Source: Onthophagus taurus (taxonomy: Eukaryota > Arthropoda > Insecta > Coleoptera > Scarabaeidae). Taken from it: 64,000 nucleotides of DNA. Every line of letters starts with the position of its first letter. Position 1 is the first letter of the stretch. Location: assembly GCF_036711975.1 (NCBI RefSeq), contig NC_091975.1:4466501-4530500 (forward strand). The letters are read 5' to 3'. The notes under the pieces were generated by a model. The model had not been told where the DNA came from. It ran no database searches and saw only the letters and a list, made by a program, of their open reading frames with translations. The position numbers and the translations under genes were made by a program. This document shows, piece after piece, positions 35,901 to 46,378 of the stretch.

Positions 35901-35938
35901 ATTTCATGATGATATCTCAATTCGTTCTTGAGATACGA
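32935..35938. repeat. Satellite array 1: about 180-bp monomers in a 360-bp dimeric higher-order unit
   Basis: About eight copies of an exactly 360-bp unit can be aligned by eye, each made of two alternating monomers of about 181 and 179 bp. Every monomer carries the palindromic core TATCTCAA-ttcgttc-TTGAGATA and the phrase CATGCAGAGTTGGATTTAAA. The edges decay: the first copy is degenerate from about 32935, and the last ends abruptly after the palindrome at 35938. Adjacent copies differ at few positions, so amplification is recent. It lies between two NimB-like genes. Unit length recalls the 360-bp Tribolium TCAST satellite, but I cannot claim sequence identity. Confidence 0.95.
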
Positions 35939-36417
35939 TGCTTTTCTAATCCGTCACTCAAAATTTTACTCAATAAAAACTCATTAATATTATAAAAAAA
36001 CTAGTGTAATAAAAAAGGAGAAACCTCAACACTTTCTTCCAGCAATTATTTCATTAAAAAATAAGTCACATGATGTCCAGCCAATCTAAGCAAAAGAGAA
36101 ACTAAACGATAATAAACAATACCCAGAATCGTAAACCATAGATCATCCATATTCAAGGTAATGACGTAGTCCTACTCAAAAAAGATCTGTAAACATCCCA
36201 AATTGTTTTTCGTCTATATAAATAAAAATTCATCGAGGATGTTTTATCATTTTGTGACCGAATTTATGATTGAAGTCCTGGCCGAAATTGTTAAAATAAA
36301 AAACGATAACGACAAAAGAGACAACAATCTCTTCGTTCCCATTTACAATCTCTCCGTATGCTTGAATCATTTTAGTTTAAAAAGAGTTAGTTGTCGCAAA
36401 GTTGTTGAGGAGACAAC
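35939..36417. other. Flank between satellite array 1 and the second NimB-like gene
   Basis: No gene is supported. A short frame at 36203-36430 runs into the next gene and is probably 5' UTR. Confidence 0.4.
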
Positions 36418-37640
36418 ATGTATTCGTTAAATAATATTGCAATTTTAGTGTTTTTGTCGATTTTTGGTACGATTTCGATCGTTTCTGGTGCAGAAAATGT
36501 AACGAAAAAAGAACCCGGAGTTTGTTATCTTGAAGTGCCGTAAGAAATTTTTGTTAAACATTTTAATAATGACCTTGAACTCTCGTAAATAGATTATTAC
36601 GTTTTATATCTTTTTCTTTTAGAACCATCGACTTGTTAAGTGACGATCAAAAGTTGAATCAAGACTATTTAAAAGGAAATGGAGTAAGATTTATTTTTAA
36701 TTTTTAAATTATCATTTAATACTTTTAAAATTTTTAGTCTCGACCTGGATACACAAAAATCCAAACTTGTTGTATTGGTTATAAATTGCAAGATCACACA
36801 GCTTTCCACTGTGTTCCTGATTGCCCGGATGGTTGCCTAAATGGTAATTGCACATCTCCTGGAGTTTGCGAATGCCGCAAAGGATTCGTACTCGGTCCAA
36901 AAGGGACATGTGTTGAAGTTTGTCCTAAAGGGTGTTACAACGGCGTTTGTGTTGCTAATGGTACTTGTAATTGTAATCCAGGATATAGTCTTGATCCCAA
37001 ACATCTTTTCTGCATCCCACAATGTGCAAATGGATGTGGTTCTGGTGGTGAATGTGTTGCACCAAATAAATGCGAATGCCAAAAAGGGTAATCAACAAAA
37101 AACAAATAAACACATTTAATTTCTTAATAACCTTTTAGGTTTTATCAAAACAAAAATGGAAAATGCGAATTTTTCTGTGATGGTGGTTGTTCCGGAGGGG
37201 AATGTATAGGACCAAATCAATGTTCTTGTAAAACCGGTTTCGAAAAACTCAACGGAGCTTGCGCTCCAAAATGTACGAAAGGTTGCAAAAACGGAGATTG
37301 TATTTCTCCCGACGTTTGTAGATGTAAATCAGGTTGGAAATTGGATAAATCAGGATCGATTTGTGAAGCCACCTGCGATCAACCATGTTTAAATGGAGTG
37401 TGTTCAGGTCCTAATGAGTGTAGTTGTAATTCTGGGTACACCAAAGATCCCAAAGAACCCAAAGGCTACAGATGCGTCGCTTATTGTCCGGAAGGTTGCC
37501 CAAATGGAGTTTGTTCATCTCCAAATTTCTGCATTTGCAATCCCGGGTATATTAAACAAGGGAAAGGAAGCAATATTTGCATCAAAAGAACCAGAAGGCA
37601 TTCGTTCCATCCCGAATTAATCCCAGAACAGATGTTTTAA
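36418..37640 (+). CDS. nimB: Secreted NimB-like protein with tandem Nim repeats (copy 2)
   Basis: 344 residues, exons 36418-36539, 36623-36683, 36738-37087 and 37139-37640. The signal peptide is IAILVFLSIFGTISIVSGA. An N-terminal segment (GVCYLEVPTIDLL) is shared with copy 3. Then CCxGY (TCCIGYK) and about eight Nim-type EGF-like repeats of the form C.P.CpnGCxNGxCxxPxxCxCxxG, such as CPDGCLNGNCTSPGVCEC and CPEGCPNGVCSSPNFCIC. A short basic tail (KRTRRHSFHP) contains a possible furin site. No TM is present, as expected for the NimB group. Exon phases 2-0-2 match copy 3 through the first two introns, so the two arose by tandem duplication. Confidence 0.92.
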
Positions 37641-38334
37641 GAAAGTTTTTGATGTATTTGAATATGATATTGTTAAAAAAACATTTTCGTATCATAAAAT
37701 ATAAGATGTTAATATCCAAGTATTTGAATTAACCTAAATATCTCGCTTGTTGTTTTAGATAATAAATAAAAAAATTTAGTTATCGCATCAAATACCGCTA
37801 ATTTTTTGCTATGGGGTTGGGTTTTTTTGCTTTAGGGTTATGTTAGAAGTTCCTATAGGTTGACCACGTGTCAAATTTGTATTAGAGTTGAGTTGTTATG
37901 GTCTGCGCTGGACTTGCTTTCGAGTTGGAGTATAGTTGCATTAATTTACCCCAAGGTAGTAAATTGGCGAAGCAATTGAACTATACTACAAGTCATTAGG
38001 TCAGAGTCTCCCAACTGAATGTGGGCTGATAATTTTATTGAATTAAGCTATGCACCATTAATTTATTTTAAAAACAATTTTAATTAGTAAAATTAGGTAG
38101 AATTACTGTTCATCAGCCCAAATATTTTAAAAGTTATTAATTTTTAACAATTTTTTTTGTCGAATTTCTTGAAAATGTTATTGTTTATAAATTAGTAATC
38201 AGCATTTTTTTTAATTGTACGCCATTTTTCCTGGTAATCGGTTTGTTAACATGTGTTTACACTTAAACAAGTTCACAAGTCCAAAGTTGATAAATATTCG
38301 ATGCTAACGCAGTGTTAAATCAACCTCCTTCAAC
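37641..38334. other. Intergenic region between two NimB-like genes
   Basis: Contains a compact nested inverted repeat at 37929-37987 (AGTATAGTT/AACTATACT outside, AATTTACC/GGTAGTAAATT inside) and a more distant GGGCTGAT/ATCAGCCC pair (about 38024-38120). No gene is seen. The pair of palindromes may be a small transposon relic. Confidence 0.45.
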
Positions 38335-39421
38335 ATGAAATACACAATTTTAATTTTTTTCTTCGGATCTCTTATATCCGTTAACTCTCTAAGTGGAAAA
38401 GGTGTTTGCAAATTTGAAGTACCGTAAGTATTAAACAAAAAATTGATCGATCTTTTTATTTGATTAATATTATTCAATAGAACGATCCAATTAATAAGTC
38501 AAGAACAAAAACATCTTGTTGATTCTTTTAAAGGAAATGGGGTAATTATGTATAAAAATTATAATAATTATAATAAAACTTTAATTTTAGTCAACACCTA
38601 GTCACAGTACCATCGAGGTTTGTTGTTCCGGTTATAAACTCGACTGTAACTCTCAAAGATGTCTACCAGAATGTGCCCAAGGTTGTGAAAATGGAGAATG
38701 CACAGCGCCGAATACTTGCACCTGCAAACATGGTTTCATAAAAGGCCCCAAAGATAAATGTATCAGAGTGTGCCCTTGGGGTTGTTTAAACGGAGTCTGC
38801 GCAAACGATGGTCGCTGTTCTTGTAATTCCGGTTACACAATGCATATAAATGGAATGTATTGTTTACCAACTTGTATTGGGGGATGTGGTAAAGGAGGAG
38901 AATGCGTCGCACCAAATCAATGTCAATGTTTAAATGGTTATTACAAAGATTACCAAGGAAAATGTATTCCATCATTGTCTCAATATCAACCTCATCAACA
39001 ACAAATTTATAATCAAACCAATCAAATGAATCCGAATACTCAAAATCGATCCTGTCAAGGAGGTCATCAACTGATTAATGGTGAATGCAAACCGATTTGT
39101 AGCAAAGGATGTCAAAATGGAGTTTGTTTAGCACCAGAAAGATGTAGTTGTAACCCCGGATGGATTTTAGATCTATCCGGAAGTATTTGTACTCCACATT
39201 GTAACCCAGCCTGTATTAATGGAGATTGCACGGGAGCTAATCAATGTTCTTGTAAGAATGGGTACATTAATGACCCAACAAGATCCTACATGTGTATAGC
39301 GCATTGCCCTGGAGGTTGTCCTAATGGGGTTTGTTCCGGCCCGAATTTCTGCATTTGTAAACCTGGATACGTCAAAAGGGGACGAGGATCTAACGAATGC
39401 GTTCCTGGTTATTCCGGATAA
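38335..39421 (+). CDS. nimB: Secreted NimB-like protein with tandem Nim repeats and a Gln/Asn-rich linker (copy 3)
   Basis: 326 residues, exons 38335-38423, 38481-38541 and 38591-39421. Signal peptide ILIFFFGSLISVNSLSG, then the shared GVCKFEVPTIQLI segment and CCxGY (VCCSGYK). Three or so Nim repeats are followed by a Gln/Asn-rich linker (QPHQQQIYNQTNQMN) and three more repeats, ending CPGGCPNGVCSGPNFCIC as in copy 2. The position of the third intron of copy 2 is uninterrupted here, so that intron was lost or gained after duplication. Secreted, without TM; a pattern-binding immune role is inferred from family. Confidence 0.92.
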
Positions 39422-39542
39422 AACGTAAATTGGGTTGCATAAATTTGACTATTTTGTAATTTCATGGAAACAATTTTATTATTAAACATAAATAAATCTT
39501 TCAAAATAACATCAAGGTTTTCAATCAAATAATTTACTTAAA

Positions 39543-42500
39543 ATGTCTCAAATTTCGGATGTGGGCTCCCAAATTATGTATAGATCCGTTGGTTGGACGT
39601 GGGGATGGAGATCTATACTTATGTTACAATTTCAATTGCAATTTTCCGTGGCAATCGCTTTATCGATTGTGATTAGTTTTGTTGTTGTTCTATCAGAAGC
39701 CGCGTACGCAATAGGAGCTTCAAATTCGGATAAAATTCCTGTTTTGTATGATAACCAGTCAATTTGTAAGTATTTATTTTTAATTTTAACTTTTTCTTCG
39801 TTACTTCATCTTCATTCAGACGCACGGCTAAATCAATGACAAATCTAATATTAGTATTAGTTTTAGTTGTTATTCAGTGCCAAGTTATTGTATATTTTTA
39901 TTGAACTAAAAACTAGAACTAACACAATTTGTTTTTATTTATTTTTAGATCTTTTATATGCCTTCGACATAGTTTACTTCATCGACCTCATCTTAATGAC
40001 AATTTATAAATCGTTAGGTTGGACGGATATCAACTTTAAACACAGCCCAAGAGAATTTATAGTTTTAATGATAGAATACGGTTCTTTAATACCATTAGAT
40101 GGAATGTACTTTGTATTTTCGGATGCGCAACTTCAAATTTTGTACATCTTACGATTAAGATACGCCATAAGAATCGTCCGCTTAATCTTATATTATCACG
40201 GAACGAATTATATCTTTATAAAAAGCTACGTTGTCCATATAATATTGGTGGTGATTGTTGTTATTATTGTAGCAACTATAGCTTCGGCTGTATCTTACGT
40301 TTCGGTTTGCGATGGTGAAAGTAGAACGTGTGGTTATATGGATACTGATTTATTTAAACAAATTTCGTATACGTTTTTATCTAAAATAACTGAAATGGGG
40401 GTGAATTACGAGAATTACACCACTTTGAGTGGTTCTTTATTGTTTTTTATTGGTGTTATTTTTTTTCTGTGTAATATGTATTTAGTTAGCAATTTTATTT
40501 GTGATATTGTTATTTACATGGAAGAAAAGTATTTTTTGGTTAGTAATTATCGCCGATTAAAAGTGCGAGTTGCACGAGCTGGATTTTATGTAAAAGCTAG
40601 TAATCCCCACAAATATATTAAGATTTTACACGATTATTACGATTTATTTTGGGAAAAAAGACACGGAATAAACGACGATTTTATTACTAAAAATCGATAT
40701 TTACCCAATATAAAATCGAAAGAAATTTTTTTGGATTTGTCTTGGATACCGTTTCAACACAGTCATTTTTTTCGCGAAGAAACCACCCATTTTCTAAGAC
40801 ATTTATCTTTAATCGTTCGACATATTTCGAAAGCACCCGGTGAAATTATTTACCAAAAAGGGCATCAAAAATCTGAGTTTATTTACGTTGCTTCGGGTGT
40901 TGTGCAAATTTTATCGGAAGAAGATAATGAAACACCCATTATTTCTTTATCCGATGGGACGTGTTTCGGGGAAACTTGTTTATTTGTGGATTACAAATCA
41001 ACCTCAACTGTTATTTGTAAAGGTTATTGTGAGTTAGCTGTTATACATCGAAAAGATTTTATAAAGATATCAAATCTTTATCAAAGAAAAATGAGGAGAC
41101 TCCTTAAAAACACCTTAACTAGATATAAATACGCAAATTATTTCGCAAAGTTATCTAAATTGCAAGGTGTTGATACTCACAGTGAGGGAGAGATGCATAT
41201 TCGCTGGTTAATATACACTTTGAGAAAACTTCTTTATGGTGATATTCAAGGCGGGTCAAGACACATGGTGCAAAAATTAGAATCGACTATTTTTTGTACG
41301 AAATTTTTGGATATGTTGGTAATAGCCCAAGAAATTAAACTTGTAACAGACACAGTTTTTTTAAAAAAATCATTTCCTTGGATTCTCCAACCATCATCGC
41401 CCGTTTTAATCGGATGGAATCGATTAATTACATTCGCATTTCTCGTCCACGCTGTATGTTACATGTACACAATTACAGTTGCGCCGGAAGTAAATAATTC
41501 TTACATTATTTATCACGCAATTATAAGTATGCTTTGGATTTGCGATCTTTACATAGAAATGTCGACAGCCGTTCAAACAACGGAACATTTTTTGATTACC
41601 ATCAAAGATATTATTAGTTATAAATCGCAAGATTTTACGTTTTTGTTAAATATTGCAGCTGCTATGTGCCCTGGATTATTATTATTTTTAACTTTACCGA
41701 ATTCAAGCCCAAGAATTGTTTTGTTATACGAATGTAACAAACTTTTAAAGGTTTACAAAGTGGAACAATTTTTCGAGTCGATTAAATACTCATCGATGAC
41801 TAAAATGGTGTTTCTTCTTTATTTGAAATTTCTTATTTATATGGCGTTATTGTTACTTTATTTTGCTGGGTTTTTAATCACCACTGTTTGCTTCGATTGG
41901 GAGTGCACCGAAAGTTTCAAAACATATATGGAGAGGTAAATATAAGTAATATAACAACAATTATTAAATTAATTTTAATTAATCTTTTAGTATTGGTCAT
42001 TTCGATCCATTAAGAGTACTTCGTTTCGGTTTGTTACAAGTAATCAACTTCTTTTGCAATTTCTTGCGAGTCTATCACAATTACCACTCGTACAGCGATC
42101 TTATAATATTACAATGCGTGTTTTTTCTATTTCAAATCCTTTTTACCGCATCAAGAACAGCGGCGGAAGCTCTAAGACGTTACGACGCTCAAAATATGAG
42201 TAATTACGCAACTAGAGTCATGTCTTTATTCAAAACGTTCAATGCCGTTAAATTGTATTATGGGGACGCCTATCAAAACATGAAACTCCAATATCAATAC
42301 GATTCAACAAATTTTTTACATAAAAAAGAGGTTTATCAAGTGTTATCGAAAAATTTTTTGACTATTTTAAGAGAAATCGTGTACAAAGAGGATGTATTAA
42401 AATTTACCATTTTTTCTGGAGCTAATAAATTTTTAATCGAACAAATTGCGACCGTGATGAGATCGATTATTCTTTGTAAATCTTCTTTGGTGGTGAGTCA

Positions 42501-45500
42501 AGGTGAACTTTGTAAAAAAATGTTTTTGCTACAAATTGGGAATTGTATCATCAAATATCCGGATGGGACCACGAAACTTTTAAAAGCAGGGGATACTTTT
42601 TGTGTGTTAGAAACTTGTATGCAAACTACTAGTTTTAATAGAATCGAAACTATTACAACTTGTCAGCTTTTAATGTTAAAATTTGAAGATTATTTGCAGG
42701 TAATTATCATACATATAATTATTTTTATTGAATTCACAATTCATCCCACTCAATCAAAGTTCCGATCAACCATACTTTTCGTCCTAACTTCCTCTCTCCT
42801 TCAATTCGGGCACTTAATGGTGTACGCCCTCACATTCAACCTTGGCTAGATCTTAAACAAGCTTTTAAAACTACGACGAAAAATTTCTCACAAACAAAAA
42901 AAAAACAGCTAAAAACGAATGGATGACAAAAGATATTCTTGAACTAATGAAGAAGCGAAATTAAGAATGGTCTCAAATAGAGGAAATTAGCCTCTACGAC
43001 AAACCAGAGAACCCTCCAGCAGAGGGATCCACTCTGCCAGGACCAAGTATATTAAAAAGTAAGGTCATACACGCCATTAACTCGATGGTTTGAAGAACTT
43101 TTCAGTTTTAGGCACAACCAAATTAAATGACACTGCAAGTTTTTGTAAAGAAGCTTCATTTTTCACTTTGGCACCACAACATTCGATGAATTTACATTTA
43201 CACGTTCTCATCTTTCATTTTACATCTTTTTCTATACAATAACTTTTTCATTTATTCTACATACATAAAGATTTGATGATAATTTGATGATACTAATTTC
43301 ATGTTAATTTTATTGCAGATAATGATGGGAAATATGGAAATGTATCAAATTTGGCGATCAACGTGCGATGAATTCAAAGAAACAGTTTCAAAAGAATCAT
43401 TAAAAATTCTAGACATATCGTACCAACCTAAAAAGAAATCCGCCAAGAAAACTTTATTACAAAAATTGGGAATTTATAAAGTAAAAGTAAAAAGACGGGA
43501 TTTTCCAAAGTGGATGATCGGATTTCGGTCACTTTTTATGCCGTACACTATCCGATCAGACGGCTTATTTTTAATAATTTGGGAGATAATCGGTTGGATT
43601 TTAGGCATAATCGCCGCTTTATTAGTTCCAGCTTTAGCTCTTCTTTGTTCTAAGGAATCAAATTTATATTCACTTTTCCTCATTATAGACGTAATTTTTT
43701 GGTTCGATATTTATTTACGTCATCATGTTATGTATTATAACCCTTATGGTATTGAGGTGAGTCATCCGTATTGGACCGCCTGCCATTATTGGAAACATTC
43801 GTTTCTTTTGGATATTTTAGCATGTTTTCCGTTCGATTTAACTTATTTTTTTATTAACAAAGGGACAACTATAATTCCATTTTATTATCGTATGAATCGT
43901 TTGGTTCGTTTATACCGAATTAATGGAATCGTTCGTTATTTTACATTTATCGATATTAACCATATAAAAATGGTCGAATCATTTAAGTTTGTTTCGCTTT
44001 GTTTAGTTGGAATTTCAATCACAACGTCGATACATTTTATGACGGTTTGTGAAATGTACCCAAATTGTACAGCGAAATGTGTAAGTAGTTTAATTCGATT
44101 GAATGAGACGGATGAATCGGAGTTTTCAGCCTCTAAATATCATAGATTAAGTTATTTGTATTCAGCTTCGTTATTTTTAAATAATTATTATGGGTTTAAT
44201 CGCTTAATCGTTCGTTCTGAAGAAAATTTGTTGATGGTGATTGGTCTTGTTGGTTATTTATTTTGGGCTTACGTCTCTTCTAATGTAATAGCTGTAAATT
44301 TAACGAGAAATTTTTATTTAATATCGTATCAAAACGCTATGAAAGATTTAGTTAAATTTATGAGTATGAGGCGATTGGATAAGCGCTTAAAAAATGAAAT
44401 AATTGCACATTATGAGTATATATGGCATAAAAAGCAAGCAATTAAAATTAAAACTTTGCTTGCAGTTTTTCCCGAGCCCATTAATAAATCGATTTTAGTC
44501 GAAATATGCGGTATGAAAATGTTGCAATCGGACGTTTTTTCTTGCGCAAACGAAGGAATTATAAGGAGTTTAATCGGTTTTGCGCGACATTTAATTATTT
44601 TAAAAAGCGGAATTATTTATCGCGTTAATGATGTTATAAGCGAATTATATTTTATACATAAAGGTAAAGTTGAAGTTATCGGTCCAGATGGAAACAGCAT
44701 GGATATTTTAGAGGAAGGGAGCATGATTGGGAGTTTAGATAACATTTCAATGTCCAGACAAACGTTAACGATGACGGCTTATGGACACGTTGAGTTATTG
44801 TATTTCCCAACGGTTGAGTTTCATAAAACTTTATCTAAATACCCGTTCGTTTATAAGAAATTTTTACGTTTTACTTATATGAATGTTGATTACATTAAAA
44901 ACGAAAAACAAAGTGTGAAACAAAAAAAAGCAACCAAAAAACGATTAACTAGGATTTTCGATCGAAATCGTTGGATGGTTTTTTGGAAAAAAACCATGGT
45001 TTGCGTTGCGTATTTAAATTTTGGATTAGAAACTTATCACATGTCCACGTTAGATCATTCCCCAATCTTAATTTTTCTGTTATATCTAATCGACTTTATG
45101 TACTTAATGAGAATTTTTTTCAAATTTAATACAGCGTATATCGACGAATTCGGAATTACAATCAAAAATAAAGCTTTAATCGCGGCTAGATACAAAAAAA
45201 CGAGTTTATATTTCGACTTAATCTCAATAATCCCCTTCGAAATGTTTAGCATTTTCATGTTAGGATATAGTTATACAGCATCAGCTTATGCTTGGACTTA
45301 TCTTAGAGGAAATAGGTTAATCCGAATCGGATACACCTTAAAATACGCTAAAATAATCATTCATAAACTTAACACAAACGCTTTTTGGGTTCGAACGATG
45401 CATTGCACTTTATTACTGTTAGTGTATTTAACTTCGTTAACTTCAATTCTTTGTTTTTTCGATTCATTCAATTATCCTTTAGAAGGAAAGTCGGGGATTG

Positions 45501-46279
45501 AAAAATTAAAAATTTATTTAAGTTATTTAAGAATGATGTTAGAAATGATTATTAAAACGACGATAACGTATGATTTAGAACGTCTTCATACGAATTTTGA
45601 CCACGTTTTAGTGTTTGCTATGGTCCTTTCTAAGTGTATGGCAATGAATTATATGGCGCAAGTTGTTTATACAACTCAAATTGTTAATCATCGCCGCGGA
45701 ATGTTTGAAACGTTCTCGTCTAAACTAAAAACGTTTATGAGATTAAATTCTTTATCGCATCCTTTGCAAGCAACGAATATTGAATATTTAAGTTCGCTTT
45801 GGAGTCATTTTAAAGGCGAACAATTTCCCCAACTTTTATCTGAAGCTCCGTATTATTTAAGAGAAGGTGTTTTAAACTCCATGTTTGGGGTTCATCTAAG
45901 AAGTCATGAAGTTTTTAAAAAATGTCACGTCGATTTTATTCGACAAGTTGCAGCTTGTTTTAAAGTGGCAAGATTTTTTCCCGGCGATATTATTACTTAT
46001 ATTAAGGATATCGATCATTGCATGTATTTTATTCATAAAGGCGCTGTTGAAATGTTGTGCGAAGATTCTTTGTATAACGAGGAAGTTGATGATGTATTAA
46101 TTGAAGGACAAATGTTTGGGTTTGAACAAGGAATTTATATGAGAATTGGTCACGAGTATACTTATAGGGTCAAAGAACAAGCTTTTATTTTGGTTTTGAA
46201 ACGAGAAGATTGGATTCATTTATTGGGGTTCTTTCCAGCATCAAAGTTACATTTGTATGATAAAAAGAAAGAAATTTAA
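39543..46279 (+). CDS. Four-repeat CNG/HCN-related channel-like protein with four cyclic-nucleotide-binding-like domains
   Basis: About 1,959 residues, exons 39543-39765, 39949-41935, 41991-42699 and 43319-46279, all phase-consistent. Four units each contain several membrane helices then a CNBD-like beta roll. Unit 1 has S1 about 34-57, S4 LRLRYAIRIVR about 142-152, and CNBD about 368-447 with GTCFGETCLF. Unit 2 starts about residue 563, with CNBD about 895-970. Unit 3 starts about 1056, with S4 RMNRLVRLYRINGIVR and CNBD about 1397-1477 (GSMIGSLDNI). Unit 4 ends with a CNBD (GQMFGFEQGI) near the C-terminus. The exon 2 and exon 4 frames each contain one full unit plus part or all of another without interruption, so tandem fusion is directly read. 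No unit has GYG or the CNG GET filter (ITEMGVN in unit 1, NNYYGFN in unit 3). Precedent: four-repeat CNGK channels of sea urchin sperm and zebrafish. Ion conduction is uncertain. Confidence 0.85.
42890..43095 (+). mobile_element. LINE fragment in intron 3 of the channel gene
   Basis: NEWMTKDILELMKKRN followed by TLPGPSILKSKVIHAINSM matches the linker and RT entry region of insect LINE ORF2 proteins (PWMT.EIL.LM..R; GPSIL..EV..AI..MK). It is short and interrupted, a dead fragment in sense orientation. Confidence 0.7.
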
Positions 46280-46378
46280 ATTGTTAACCCATTTATTATT
46301 ATTAAAATAAAAATACTATAAAAGTAGCAAGGTTGTAACAAAACATGAAGTTCTTTCTGTTTTATATCTTTAATTTTA

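Noticed and set aside
32935-35938. CRISPR-like regular repeats
   Set aside because: Units are about 180 bp and contiguous, without short repeat plus unique spacer structure, and the genome is eukaryotic. It is a satellite array.
36837-37082. Minus-strand 81-codon Thr/Ile-rich frame
   Set aside because: Shadow of the NimB copy 2 repeats.
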